Positions 32,099 through 41,122 of a stretch of DNA of 64,000 nucleotides are shown here, in pieces. The DNA is from Spongiivirga sp046524175 (lineage in GTDB: Bacteria > Bacteroidota > Bacteroidia > Flavobacteriales > Flavobacteriaceae). Made by a program: the position numbers and the translations under genes. Position 1 is the stretch's first letter; each line of letters opens with the position of its first letter. Location: contig NZ_JBEFZF010000004.1 in the NCBI RefSeq assembly GCF_046524175.1, positions 372,001-436,000 on the forward strand. The letters run 5' to 3'. The notes under the pieces were generated by a model. The model did not search any database. It was not told the origin of the DNA and worked only from the letters and a program-made list of their open reading frames with translations.

Positions 32099-32737
32099 TT
32101 AATTTATGAAGGAACTTATCACTTTTTTCCAAATTTTATATCCCTTTTCATTCATATGCAGATCGTCGTCTAAAAAAATATCCTGAATCGGGCGATCATT
32201 ATCAATCATTGGGGACCAAACATCAACAAAAGAAAGGTTTTCTGCTAGGCATAAGTCTTTTAAAGCATTATTTAACTTAACGTATTCTCCTTTTAAATGC
32301 CATCTAGCGATGCTGGGTTTCGGCGATATAATGAAGAGCTTAGTATTGGGTAAACGCCTTTTAGTCCAACGTATAAAACGTTTGAAGTGTTTCAAAGTCT
32401 TTTTAGGAGAAGTGCCTCTGGCTATATCGTTATCTCCTTCATAAATAAAAAGTTTTATCGGTTTAAAGTCTCTTACGAGTTTATTTCTATGTCTGATAAG
32501 ATCAATCATTTCAGAGCCACCAAAACCAGTATTCAGTATGGAGACTTCTGGAAATGTACTATTAATAGCATGCCACATGCGAACACTGCTACTACCTGTA
32601 AAAATAATATTGTCAGTATTGCTTTGATAAGAACTATATTTTAAGCTTAGAGCATTCACCTCTTGCTTGAGGGCTCGCTTATGTTGTGAGAATAAAAAAA
32701 ATGGGAACAATATGAATAGTATTAAGTAGTGTCGCAT
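32099..32737 (-). CDS. SGNH/GDSL-type hydrolase, secreted
   Basis: This 212-residue protein has a signal peptide (MRHYLILFILFPFFLFSQ; start ATG 32737). The SGNH blocks are visible in order: FTGSSSVRMW (block I, nucleophile Ser), NTGFGGSEM (Gly), YEGDNDIARG (Asn) and LDDDLHMNEKGY (catalytic Asp-x-x-His). It should be a periplasmic esterase or acyl/acetyl hydrolase; the substrate is unknown. It is divergent from the DUF3820 gene with only 41 bp between starts. Confidence 0.9.
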   Translation of the reverse strand: MRHYLILFILFPFFLFSQHKRALKQEVNALSLKYSSYQSNTDNIIFTGSSSVRMWHAINSTFPEVSILNTGFGGSEMIDLIRHRNKLVRDFKPIKLFIYEGDNDIARGTSPKKTLKHFKRFIRWTKRRLPNTKLFIISPKPSIARWHLKGEYVKLNNALKDLCLAENLSFVDVWSPMIDNDRPIQDIFLDDDLHMNEKGYKIWKKVISSFIN

Positions 32738-32778
32738 GAGGAATATTTGGTTTAAATTTACCAATACTTTTGTAGTAA

Positions 32779-33012
32779 ATGGAGTTTAAACCTGACAAAG
32801 AAGCTTTAATAAAGTTAATACAGTACAAAATGCCTTTCGGGAAGTATAAAGATTGGTATTTAGTTGATATCCCTGAATATTATTATACCTGGTTTCGACA
32901 AAAAGGGTTTCCCAAAGGTAAACTAGGGGAGATGATGCGATCAGTTCATGATATGAAATCGAACGGTTTAGATTCCTTATTAGCTGATTTAAAGCAAAAA
33001 ATAAACAGTTAG
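32779..33012 (+). CDS. DUF3820 family protein
   Basis: This 77-residue cytosolic protein has the DUF3820 signature KMPFGKYKDWYLVDIPEYYYTWFRQKGFPKGKLGEMM. Proteins with this domain are related to the C-terminal part of exonuclease-like proteins and are common in Bacteroidota as stand-alone genes. No role can be assigned. It is monocistronic. Confidence 0.85.
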   Translation: MEFKPDKEALIKLIQYKMPFGKYKDWYLVDIPEYYYTWFRQKGFPKGKLGEMMRSVHDMKSNGLDSLLADLKQKINS

Positions 33013-33083
33013 ATTTGGAAATTTATCAACCAAAAAAATATGGATTGAATCAACTGCTACATGAAGTCAATTACTATAGCCTA

Positions 33084-33794
33084 TTAACGCCCATCTTGTA
33101 GTGCAAAAACCTTTCTTAATAAATCAGTGGTTCGACTTCCAATCTTATTTCTGATCTCTTTTTCTTCCACTGCTATCATGGTATAAACACCTTTCAATGC
33201 TTCATTTGTAACATAATCAGTTAGATCAGGATTCACATCATTTACTAAGGGAAGACCGTTGTATTTGGTGATAAGGTTGGTCCATATTTTGTCAGCTCCT
33301 ACTTTTCCAAACGATTGTTTAATCACAGGATTAAACTTGTCATAAAGAGCAGCATTTGTTCTCGTTTCCAGATATTGTGTGGCAGCGTTGTCTTCACCTA
33401 ATAAAATATTTTTAGCATCATTAAAGGTGATTCCCTTTACGGCATCAACAAAGATTGGGGTAGCCTCCTTGACTGCATCTTCAGCCGCCCTATTAAGTGC
33501 CTTTAAACCTTCATCGGCCAATTTATTAAGACCAATGTCACGTAGTGTTTTATCAACTTTTCGCAGTTCTTCTGGGAGTAAAATTTTCACTAGCTCATTT
33601 TTATAAAAACCATCTGTTTGGGTGAGTTTTGTGACCTGTTTGTCGATACCGAAATCTAATGCTTGGCGTAAACCAGCACCAATATCAGCATTTGATAAAA
33701 CCCCTCCGTCTTGCGGAAGTTGATTTACAACTTGTTGTAATTCTGCACATGAAGTGATAGTAAAGATGATTAAGACTGGTAAAATTTTTCTCAT
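33084..33794 (-). CDS. DUF4197 domain lipoprotein
   Basis: This 236-residue protein starts MRKILPVLIIFTITSC, a lipoprotein signal with the lipid Cys at about residue 16. The body is helical with LSNADIGAGLRQALDFGIDKQV and KVGADKIWTNLITKYN, matching the DUF4197 family. The start ATG 33794 is preferred over an upstream in-frame ATG because it gives a normal signal peptide. The location is periplasmic (membrane-anchored) and the function is unknown. Confidence 0.85.
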   Translation of the reverse strand: MRKILPVLIIFTITSCAELQQVVNQLPQDGGVLSNADIGAGLRQALDFGIDKQVTKLTQTDGFYKNELVKILLPEELRKVDKTLRDIGLNKLADEGLKALNRAAEDAVKEATPIFVDAVKGITFNDAKNILLGEDNAATQYLETRTNAALYDKFNPVIKQSFGKVGADKIWTNLITKYNGLPLVNDVNPDLTDYVTNEALKGVYTMIAVEEKEIRNKIGSRTTDLLRKVFALQDGR

Positions 33795-33829
33795 TTTTTG
33801 GGTATGTTTGATCAATCAATTCAAATATA

Positions 33830-34771
33830 ATGAATTATATACGTTGCTTTTTATTGCTATTGGTTGTAGGATGCACAAATAAGACTGAGGATAAAGAATC
33901 GTCAGCGGCAGGTTCAAAAATCTATTTGACCGTTTTAGGAATTGTACAAGATGGTGGTTACCCACATATTAACAATCCTAAAGAATTTGAAGCGGTTAAG
34001 CAAGATAGTAAGAATAGGAAATACGTTGTTTCTTTAGGGCTGGTCGATACCTATAATGGTAAGAAATTTCTTTTTGAAGCTACCCCCGACATGCCATTTC
34101 AGTTAAATCACTTAGAAAATGAACATTTAAAAACACAGCATATTATTGACGGTGTTTTTCTCACTCACGCACACATAGGTCATTATGCCGGTCTTATGCA
34201 TTTTGGTCGTGAAGCTATGGGAGCTGTAAACATTCCGGTGTATGCTATGCCTAAAATGAGACAATTTTTAGAAAATAATGGTCCATGGTTACAGTTAGTA
34301 AAACTGAAAAATATTCAGTTAAACACAATATTTAAGGATAGTACTATCAATATAACTTCAAGATTAAAAGTGACTCCCTTTCTGGTTCCACATAGAGATG
34401 AATTTTCTGAAACCGTGGGATATAAGATTGAAGGACCTAATAAGTCGGCATTGTTTATTCCTGATATTGATAAATGGGAAAAGTGGAACAAAAATATTGT
34501 AGATGAAGTTAAAAAGGTAGACTATGCTTTAATAGATGCTACCTTTTTTGCTGATGGCGAAATTCCAAGACCCATGTCAGAAGTACCTCACCCGTTTATT
34601 CAAGAAACCGTCGATCTGTTCAAAGATGAAACATACAAGGAGAGGTCGAAGATTGTTTTTATTCATTTCAATCATTCTAATCCAGTCCTAGAGTTAAATT
34701 TTGGAGCACGAAGAAAGTTAGAAAAAGAAGGTTATCAATTTGCATTTAGGGGAATGAATTTGCCACTTTAA
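33830..34771 (+). CDS. MBL-fold hydrolase (PqqB-like), lipoprotein
   Basis: This 313-residue protein has a short lipoprotein-type N-terminus (MNYIRCFLLLLVVGC) and the metallo-beta-lactamase fold. The metal motif is LTHAHIGHYAGLMHFGRE, i.e. HxHxGH rather than HxHxDH, with a later VPHRDEFSETVGYKI and IDATFFADGE. This variant is typical of PqqB-related proteins, but no pqq genes are nearby, so it is not a PQQ-synthesis gene by context. The loss of the Asp suggests a changed metal site. Confidence 0.85.
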   Translation: MNYIRCFLLLLVVGCTNKTEDKESSAAGSKIYLTVLGIVQDGGYPHINNPKEFEAVKQDSKNRKYVVSLGLVDTYNGKKFLFEATPDMPFQLNHLENEHLKTQHIIDGVFLTHAHIGHYAGLMHFGREAMGAVNIPVYAMPKMRQFLENNGPWLQLVKLKNIQLNTIFKDSTINITSRLKVTPFLVPHRDEFSETVGYKIEGPNKSALFIPDIDKWEKWNKNIVDEVKKVDYALIDATFFADGEIPRPMSEVPHPFIQETVDLFKDETYKERSKIVFIHFNHSNPVLELNFGARRKLEKEGYQFAFRGMNLPL

Positions 34772-34924
34772 ATGTCTTATTTGTCATATTCTTTATTAAT
34801 CTTTTCAATTAATAAAAAAAAAGCAACTATTTAACAAAGATGACAATTACAGAATTGCTAATCAACCTTCGTGTTTATTGAAAAATCTGTAATTTTACAG
34901 CAATAAATTGACTTAATTTTATCA

Positions 34925-37900
34925 ATGGAACAAATAGCGCCCTATAAGCCCAAAAACAAAGTACGAATTGTAACTGCAGCTTCATTGTTTGATGGACATG
35001 ATGCCGCAATCAATATTATGCGGCGTATTATTCAAAGTACTGGGGTAGAGGTTATTCATTTGGGACATGACCGTAGTGTTGAAGAAGTGGTGAATACGGC
35101 AATTCAAGAAGATGCAAATGCCATTGCAATGACATCGTACCAAGGGGGACATAATGAATATTTTAAATATATGTATGATTTGCTGAAGGAAAAAGGTGCA
35201 GGTCATATTAAGATTTTTGGCGGTGGCGGAGGTGTAATTCTTCCAGAAGAAATTCAGGAGTTAATGGATTATGGAATAACAAGAATTTATTCACCTGATG
35301 ATGGACGCGAAATGGGTTTACAGGGTATGATTAATGATCTTGTTGAAAAATCGGACTATCCTATCGGAGATCGCTTGAATGGAGAGGTAGATGTACTGGA
35401 AAGAAAAGATCCAAAATCTATAGCGAGAGTCATTTCAGCAGCTGAAAACTTTCCAGATGTTGCGCAAAAGGCACTAGATGTTATTCATAAAAAGAATGAA
35501 AACTCAGTTACCCCAGTTTTAGGTATTACAGGTACTGGTGGTGCTGGTAAGTCAAGTCTGGTTGACGAATTAGTGAGACGTTTTTTAGTAGATTTCCCTG
35601 AAAAAACGATTGGTTTGGTATCAGTCGATCCTTCCAAAAGAAAAACAGGTGGCGCATTATTAGGAGATCGCATACGAATGAATGCCATTAATTCGCCAAG
35701 AGTGTATATGCGTTCGTTGGCAACAAGACAGTCTAATCTTGCACTTTCAAAATATGTGAATGAAGCTGTTGAAGTTTTAAAGGCAGCACATTATGATCTG
35801 ATCATTCTAGAAACCTCAGGAATTGGTCAAAGTGATACGGAAATTTTAGAACATAGTGATGTTTCTTTATATGTTATGACACCCGAGTTTGGTGCCGCAA
35901 CGCAATTAGAAAAGATCGACATGCTCGATTTTGCTGATTTAGTCGCCATTAATAAGTTTGATAAAAGGGGTGCATTAGACGCTTTACGTGATGTCAAAAA
36001 ACAATACATGCGCAACCATAACTTATGGGATACTCCTCAGGAGGAACTCCCTGTATTCGGTACCATAGCTTCTCAGTTTAACGATCCAGGTATGAATACG
36101 CTCTATAAGGCGATTATGGACAAGGTAAATGAAGCTACCGCAGTCAGTTTAAAATCGACTTTCGAGATATCAAAAGAGATGAGCGAGAAGATTTTTGTAA
36201 TTCCCCCGGCGCGAACTAGATACCTTTCTGAAATCGCTGAAAATAACAGATCTTATGATAAAACGGTTGATGCACAAGTAGATGTTGCACAAAAGCTATA
36301 TGGCATTTATAAAACTGTTGAAACAGTTAGTAATGTTAACTTGAGCGGTGTGGAAGGGTCTTTTCTAACGAAAACTGGTCTCGATGAAAATGAGATTCTG
36401 AAGCAAGTGCAGAATGAAGATCGTGACTTTACGAATCTATTAATTGCCCAATTTAATAAAACCAAAATGGATCTTGATCCTTATAATTGGGAAACGATCC
36501 TCGGTTGGAGCGAGCAAGTGAATAAATACAAACAGCCTATTTATTCCTTTAAGGTAAGAGATAAGGAGATTAAAATAGAAACACATTCAAAGTCTCTATC
36601 ACATATTGATATTCCTAAAGTTACGTTGCCAAAATATCAAGCATGGGGTGATATTTTAAGATGGTGTTTGCAGGAAAATGTTCCTGGAGAATTTCCTTAT
36701 GCTTCCGGTTTATATCCGTTTAAAAGAACAGGTGAGGACCCAACTAGAATGTTTGCAGGTGAGGGTGGACCCGAACGTACAAACCGACGTTTTCATTATG
36801 TAAGCCTGGGTATGCCGGCAAAACGACTTTCCACGGCATTTGATTCGGTAACATTGTATGGTAACGACCCCGATCATCGTCCAGATATTTATGGAAAAAT
36901 AGGTAATTCAGGGGTTTCTATTTGTTGTTTAGATGACGCGAAAAAACTATATTCTGGTTTTGACCTTTCGCATGCAATGACATCTGTTAGTATGACGATT
37001 AATGGGCCTGCACCTATGTTATTAGGTTTTTTTATGAATGCGGCTATCGATCAAAATTGTGAAAAGTATATAAAAGAAAAAGGACTTGAGCAGGAGATAG
37101 AAGCAAAAATAGCCACGATTTATAAGGAAAAAGGGATCGATAGACCTCGATATCAAGGTGATTTACCTGAAGGTAATGATGGATTAGGATTGATGCTGCT
37201 TGGAGTAACAGGTGATCAAGTGCTATCAACGGAAGTTTATGGTAAAATAAAAGCTGAAACCCTATCGCAAGTTCGTGGTACGGTGCAAGCTGATATTTTA
37301 AAGGAAGATCAAGCACAAAATACCTGTATTTTCTCGACTGAATTCGCTCTGCGATTAATGGGTGATGTTCAGCAGTATTTTATAGAAGAAAATGTCAGGA
37401 ATTTTTATTCTGTTTCTATTTCAGGTTACCATATTGCTGAAGCCGGGGCCAACCCCATTTCTCAGCTCGCATTTACTTTAGCCAACGGATTTACTTATGT
37501 AGAGTACTACTTGAGTAGAGGAATGGATATTAATAAATTCGGACCTAATTTATCATTCTTTTTTAGCAATGGAATTGACCCAGAATATGCTGTTATTGGT
37601 CGAGTAGCGCGAAAAATATGGTCAAAGGCGATGAAACTTAAATATGGGGCAAATTCTCGTGCTCAAATGTTAAAGTATCATATTCAAACATCAGGTAGAA
37701 GCTTACACGCTCAGGAGATCGATTTTAATGATATTAGAACAACCCTACAAGCGTTGTATGCCATTTACGATAACTGTAATTCATTGCATACCAATGCCTA
37801 TGATGAAGCAATCACTACGCCAACAGAAGAGTCTGTGCGCAGGGCTATGGCAATACAACTCATTATCAATAAAGAATTGGGGTTAGCAAAAAACGAAAAC

Positions 37901-38374
37901 CCCATTCAGGGCTCATTTATTATTGAAGAGTTGACCGATCTTGTTGAAGAAGCAGTGTTGTTAGAATTTGATAGGATTACAGAACGAGGTGGTGTTCTTG
38001 GCGCGATGGAAACCATGTATCAGCGTAGCAAAATACAGGAAGAGAGTTTGTACTATGAGACGTTGAAGCACACGGGAGAGTTTCCAATTATTGGTGTGAA
38101 TACTTTTTTAAGTAGTAAAGGTTCACCGACAATTACTCCGTCTGAAGTTATTAGGGCAACTGAGGAGGAGAAAGAATTCCAAATAACTACATTAAACAAT
38201 TTACACATCGCTTCTAAGGATAAAGCAACTGAAGCTTTAAAGAAAGTGCAGCATGCTGCCATTAATAACCAAAACATTTTTGAAGAGTTAATGGAGGCTA
38301 CTAAAGTTTGTTCGCTAGGCCAAATAACCAAAGCTCTTTTTGAAGTAGGAGGGCAGTATAGAAGAAATATGTAG
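34925..38374 (+). CDS. icmF: Fused isobutyryl-CoA mutase (IcmF)
   Basis: This 1149-residue protein combines three parts in the IcmF order. First is a cobalamin-binding domain (DGHDAA, axial His25). Second is a MeaB/ArgK-type G-protein chaperone (P-loop GITGTGGAGKSS near residue 200, VSVDPSKRKTGGALLGDRIRM, NKFDKRGALDA). Third is a mutase barrel (FPYASGLYPFKRTGEDPTRMFAGEGGPERTN near 590). It rearranges isobutyryl-CoA and n-butyryl-CoA, using adenosylcobalamin, with GTPase-driven cofactor loading. It supports branched-chain amino acid or fatty-acid metabolism. It is about the usual length and is followed by an MFS gene without apparent link. Confidence 0.95.
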   Translation: MEQIAPYKPKNKVRIVTAASLFDGHDAAINIMRRIIQSTGVEVIHLGHDRSVEEVVNTAIQEDANAIAMTSYQGGHNEYFKYMYDLLKEKGAGHIKIFGGGGGVILPEEIQELMDYGITRIYSPDDGREMGLQGMINDLVEKSDYPIGDRLNGEVDVLERKDPKSIARVISAAENFPDVAQKALDVIHKKNENSVTPVLGITGTGGAGKSSLVDELVRRFLVDFPEKTIGLVSVDPSKRKTGGALLGDRIRMNAINSPRVYMRSLATRQSNLALSKYVNEAVEVLKAAHYDLIILETSGIGQSDTEILEHSDVSLYVMTPEFGAATQLEKIDMLDFADLVAINKFDKRGALDALRDVKKQYMRNHNLWDTPQEELPVFGTIASQFNDPGMNTLYKAIMDKVNEATAVSLKSTFEISKEMSEKIFVIPPARTRYLSEIAENNRSYDKTVDAQVDVAQKLYGIYKTVETVSNVNLSGVEGSFLTKTGLDENEILKQVQNEDRDFTNLLIAQFNKTKMDLDPYNWETILGWSEQVNKYKQPIYSFKVRDKEIKIETHSKSLSHIDIPKVTLPKYQAWGDILRWCLQENVPGEFPYASGLYPFKRTGEDPTRMFAGEGGPERTNRRFHYVSLGMPAKRLSTAFDSVTLYGNDPDHRPDIYGKIGNSGVSICCLDDAKKLYSGFDLSHAMTSVSMTINGPAPMLLGFFMNAAIDQNCEKYIKEKGLEQEIEAKIATIYKEKGIDRPRYQGDLPEGNDGLGLMLLGVTGDQVLSTEVYGKIKAETLSQVRGTVQADILKEDQAQNTCIFSTEFALRLMGDVQQYFIEENVRNFYSVSISGYHIAEAGANPISQLAFTLANGFTYVEYYLSRGMDINKFGPNLSFFFSNGIDPEYAVIGRVARKIWSKAMKLKYGANSRAQMLKYHIQTSGRSLHAQEIDFNDIRTTLQALYAIYDNCNSLHTNAYDEAITTPTEESVRRAMAIQLIINKELGLAKNENPIQGSFIIEELTDLVEEAVLLEFDRITERGGVLGAMETMYQRSKIQEESLYYETLKHTGEFPIIGVNTFLSSKGSPTITPSEVIRATEEEKEFQITTLNNLHIASKDKATEALKKVQHAAINNQNIFEELMEATKVCSLGQITKALFEVGGQYRRNM

Positions 38375-38533
38375 GCAGAGAGGCAACTCATTACAAGCGA
38401 CACTGCTATACGAGGAATACGAATTGCGTGTCCCGTTTAGTATCGCGATCGTATTAATGGTAGGTTGGATAGCGAATTCTTGTGTCAAGAAATGCTTTGT
38501 TAATTCATTATCTTTATACAAACCAACTACTTA

Positions 38534-39886
38534 ATGGCTATCTCAGGTTTTTTAAAGTCAAAAATTTTCCCAATTCTTCTTGTGAATTTTATCGGAATAC
38601 TTGGCTATAGCATTGTAATTCCGATTCTTATTTTTATTGTGATAGACCTGGGAGGAAATGGCTTTGTTTATGGGATTTTAGGTGCTATGTATCCGTTTTT
38701 TCAGTTTATAGGAGCCCCTATTCTTGGAGGGTTATCGGACAAAATAGGAAGAAAAAAGGTGTTAATAATCTCTCAGGTTGGAACATTCATAGCTTGGTTA
38801 CTTTTTCTATTGGCATTTGTTTTACCAAAAACAACACTGTGGGAGCAAAGCACCGATGTTACAGGTGAATATGTAATGACCTTACCATTGCTTGTTATAT
38901 TCCTCGCCAGAATTTTTGACGGATTTACAGGGGGAAATGTTTCTGTAGCAAATGCTTATTTATCCGATATTTCAACCGATGAAGATAGAAATAAGAATTT
39001 CGGACTAATGGGGTCATCTACCAGTACAGGATTTGTATTAGGCCCTGCATTGGCTGGAGTTCTTGCCTCAACTATACTAGGTGAAGTTTTGCCATTATTG
39101 TTAGCGGCTATAATTTCGTTAATTGCAATTATTGTAATTAATACGCGATTAAAAGAGAGCAACCCTTGCGTTGTTGATACCGGAGATGCAGGTATTAAAT
39201 CGTTTCGTCGTTTTTTTCAAGTAGAACATAAGGATTGTTATACAAAAGGTGAAAAGATGCAGATAAAGGAGTCGCAAAAAGGTTTCAAGACAATCTTAAA
39301 AGTACCGGGAGTACCTATTTTGTATTCGGTTTATTTTTTAACCTTTCTGGCTTTTAGTCTATTCTATGCTGGATTACCAATATATGCAAATACAATTTTA
39401 GATTGGTCAGCATCGCAGCTGGGCATTTTCCTTGCTTATTCCAGCCTTATTATGATCGTTGTTCAAGGACCAATACTATCTCGTTTATCAAAAAAGTGGT
39501 CCAACTATGGATTAATATTAGTAGGATCTATCTTTCTATCTGTGAGTTTTCTGATGTTATCCAGTATCAATATCCTTATTCTGTATTTAGCTTGTACCCT
39601 GTTATCAATAGGTAATGGACTTATGTGGCCTAGTTTTCTGGCGTTGCTGGCAGGGACGGGAAATAAGAGCATTCAAGGTAAAATACAAGGATATGGAAAT
39701 AGTATGGGAAGTTTTGCGAGTATGTTAGGTTTGATTCTAGGCGGAATATTATTTGAAAGTATCACTACTACTATTTTTACTATTGGTGGGTTTATTTTTT
39801 TATTGATAACGATTTTTCTGTTAATCAATAGATTAAAGGCTAAAAACAAACCAAAAGAAATCTCAGAAAGAGCGGTTGTTTCTTAA
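38534..39886 (+). CDS. MFS transporter, TetA-like efflux pump
   Basis: This 450-residue inner-membrane protein has about 12 hydrophobic helices. The MFS motif A lies between helices 2 and 3 (GGLSDKIGRKKVL), and FARIFDGFTGGNVSVANAYLSDIS fits helix 4-5 of the drug/proton antiporter group. A longer central cytoplasmic loop holds CVVDTGDAGIKSFRRFFQVE. Substrates cannot be assigned. The gene is separate from its neighbours by 160 bp upstream and converges on the next gene. Confidence 0.9.
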   Translation: MAISGFLKSKIFPILLVNFIGILGYSIVIPILIFIVIDLGGNGFVYGILGAMYPFFQFIGAPILGGLSDKIGRKKVLIISQVGTFIAWLLFLLAFVLPKTTLWEQSTDVTGEYVMTLPLLVIFLARIFDGFTGGNVSVANAYLSDISTDEDRNKNFGLMGSSTSTGFVLGPALAGVLASTILGEVLPLLLAAIISLIAIIVINTRLKESNPCVVDTGDAGIKSFRRFFQVEHKDCYTKGEKMQIKESQKGFKTILKVPGVPILYSVYFLTFLAFSLFYAGLPIYANTILDWSASQLGIFLAYSSLIMIVVQGPILSRLSKKWSNYGLILVGSIFLSVSFLMLSSINILILYLACTLLSIGNGLMWPSFLALLAGTGNKSIQGKIQGYGNSMGSFASMLGLILGGILFESITTTIFTIGGFIFLLITIFLLINRLKAKNKPKEISERAVVS

Positions 39887-39893
39887 TATCAGT

Positions 39894-40289
39894 TTAGAGT
39901 GTGAGCATCCAAGTGCGCTGTAACTTTCTAAACTTTTTGAGCTCTTTCTTTAAAATGGGTAGGTAATCCTTTCCGTTGCTGTTTATCCTTTCTAGCCGTT
40001 TGCAATTATTGTATAGTTTACTTACCAAACGATTTACGGCTTCGACATGCTCATGCTTTTTATCAGAAAAACGAGCGCGCTCTGCATTTACGATTTCAGG
40101 AGTTAAGCAAGCGGATTGTTGAACGATATCTCCAGAGAAATAAATATGTTCGTCTTCTTCACCATTTTCAGATAAGGTACAAAGATCATGATTGATGTAT
40201 GTGGATATACTTCTGGAAAGCACAATAATATCCATCGCCTTTTGATATAAAGGCATTTCCGAAAAATAAGAGTGAATATGCTGTGACAT
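39894..40289 (-). CDS. Four-helix-bundle-like hypothetical protein
   Basis: This 131-residue, mostly helical cytosolic protein (MSQHIHSYFSEMPLYQKAMDIIVLSRSI) has pattern and spacing like the four-helix bundles of the S23/'bvs' or avd-like families. I cannot name the family with confidence. It is convergent with the MFS gene (7-bp gap) and divergent from the Lrp gene, so no operon clues are available. Confidence 0.7.
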   Translation of the reverse strand: MSQHIHSYFSEMPLYQKAMDIIVLSRSISTYINHDLCTLSENGEEDEHIYFSGDIVQQSACLTPEIVNAERARFSDKKHEHVEAVNRLVSKLYNNCKRLERINSNGKDYLPILKKELKKFRKLQRTWMLTL

Positions 40290-40403
40290 GATCTAACTAA
40301 TAATACAAAGTTAGTGAGGGTTTTAAAGATTTATATTTAAAATCGAAAGCATATATTTTTTTTACTTTAAATTTGAATGTTTTATAAGATGATTTCTTTT
40401 GAT

Positions 40404-40850
40404 ATGGAGGTAGATGCTTTAAATTGGCAAATTTTGAAATGTTTGCATGAAAATGCAAGACAAAGCAATGCTCAAATCGGTCGTACGGTGGGTCTTACCT
40501 CTCCTGCGGTTGCTGAGCGCATTAAGAAAATGCAAGATGAGGGGTTAATCAAAGGATTTACCGCCAAAATAGACCACAATAAAACAACGAATCAGTTAAA
40601 AGCGGTAATCACCCTAAAAGCTTTTATGGGAAGATTAAAACCTTTTCTTGCCAAAGTATCAGATTTTAAAGAAGTACTGAACTGCTATCGCATAACAGGC
40701 AATGAAAATATCATTATGGAAGTTGTACTTCGAGATCAATTTCATTTAGAAGAACTCATTGATAAACTCATTACCTATGGTGAAACTAAAACCCATATTG
40801 TATTATCACATGTGGTTGACAATAGATTAATAAGTGAGAATCAGATCTAA
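40404..40850 (+). CDS. Lrp/AsnC family transcriptional regulator
   Basis: The protein is 148 residues from ATG 40404 (MEVDALNWQILKCLHENAR). In-frame ATGs at 40377 and 40389 exist, but TAAATTTG (40368-40375), a likely -7 element, lies directly before the first, so the transcript would lack it. The N-terminal HTH (SNAQIGRTVGLTSPAVAERIKKMQDEGLI) and the C-terminal RAM ligand-binding domain (LKAVITLKAFMGRL ... VLNCYRITGNENIIMEVVLRD) are clear. Lrp-type proteins form oligomers and regulate amino-acid metabolism. It may regulate itself; no target can be named. Confidence 0.88.
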   Translation: MEVDALNWQILKCLHENARQSNAQIGRTVGLTSPAVAERIKKMQDEGLIKGFTAKIDHNKTTNQLKAVITLKAFMGRLKPFLAKVSDFKEVLNCYRITGNENIIMEVVLRDQFHLEELIDKLITYGETKTHIVLSHVVDNRLISENQI

Positions 40851-40851
40851 C

Positions 40852-41097
40852 TTAAGCTTCGTTATTATCTCTTTCTGGAACAGGATCATAACCTGAACCT
40901 CCCCAAGGATGACAGCTAAAAATCCGCTTTGTCGCCAACCAACCTCCTTTGAACAAGCCATGTTTTTTTAATGCTTCTATAGTATAGTGTGAACATGTTG
41001 GTGAATAGCGACAGGTTGCAGGAGTTAAAGGCGAAATAACAGTTTGATACACTCTTACAAGAAAAATGAAAGGTGCTATCAAAATCTTTTTTAACAT
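40852..41097 (-). CDS. yidD: Membrane protein insertion efficiency factor YidD
   Basis: This 81-residue protein starts MLKKILIAPFIFLVRVYQTVISPLTP and carries the family motif CRYSPTCSHYTIEALKKHGLFKGGWLATKRIFSCHPWGGSGYDPVP. YidD is a peripheral inner-membrane protein that helps YidC-dependent insertion. A longer frame upstream overlaps cysS and is not used. The short 25-bp gap after cysS suggests one transcript. Confidence 0.93.
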   Translation of the reverse strand: MLKKILIAPFIFLVRVYQTVISPLTPATCRYSPTCSHYTIEALKKHGLFKGGWLATKRIFSCHPWGGSGYDPVPERDNNEA

Positions 41098-41122
41098 GCT
41101 ATACTGATCTGCGTTTAAGTAC

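Noticed and set aside
34848..34894. ATTACAGA ... TCTGTAAT inverted repeat before icmF, as a possible cobalamin riboswitch
   Set aside because: The arms are 8 bp with a long loop and no B12-box is visible; the region is too short for a cobalamin riboswitch.
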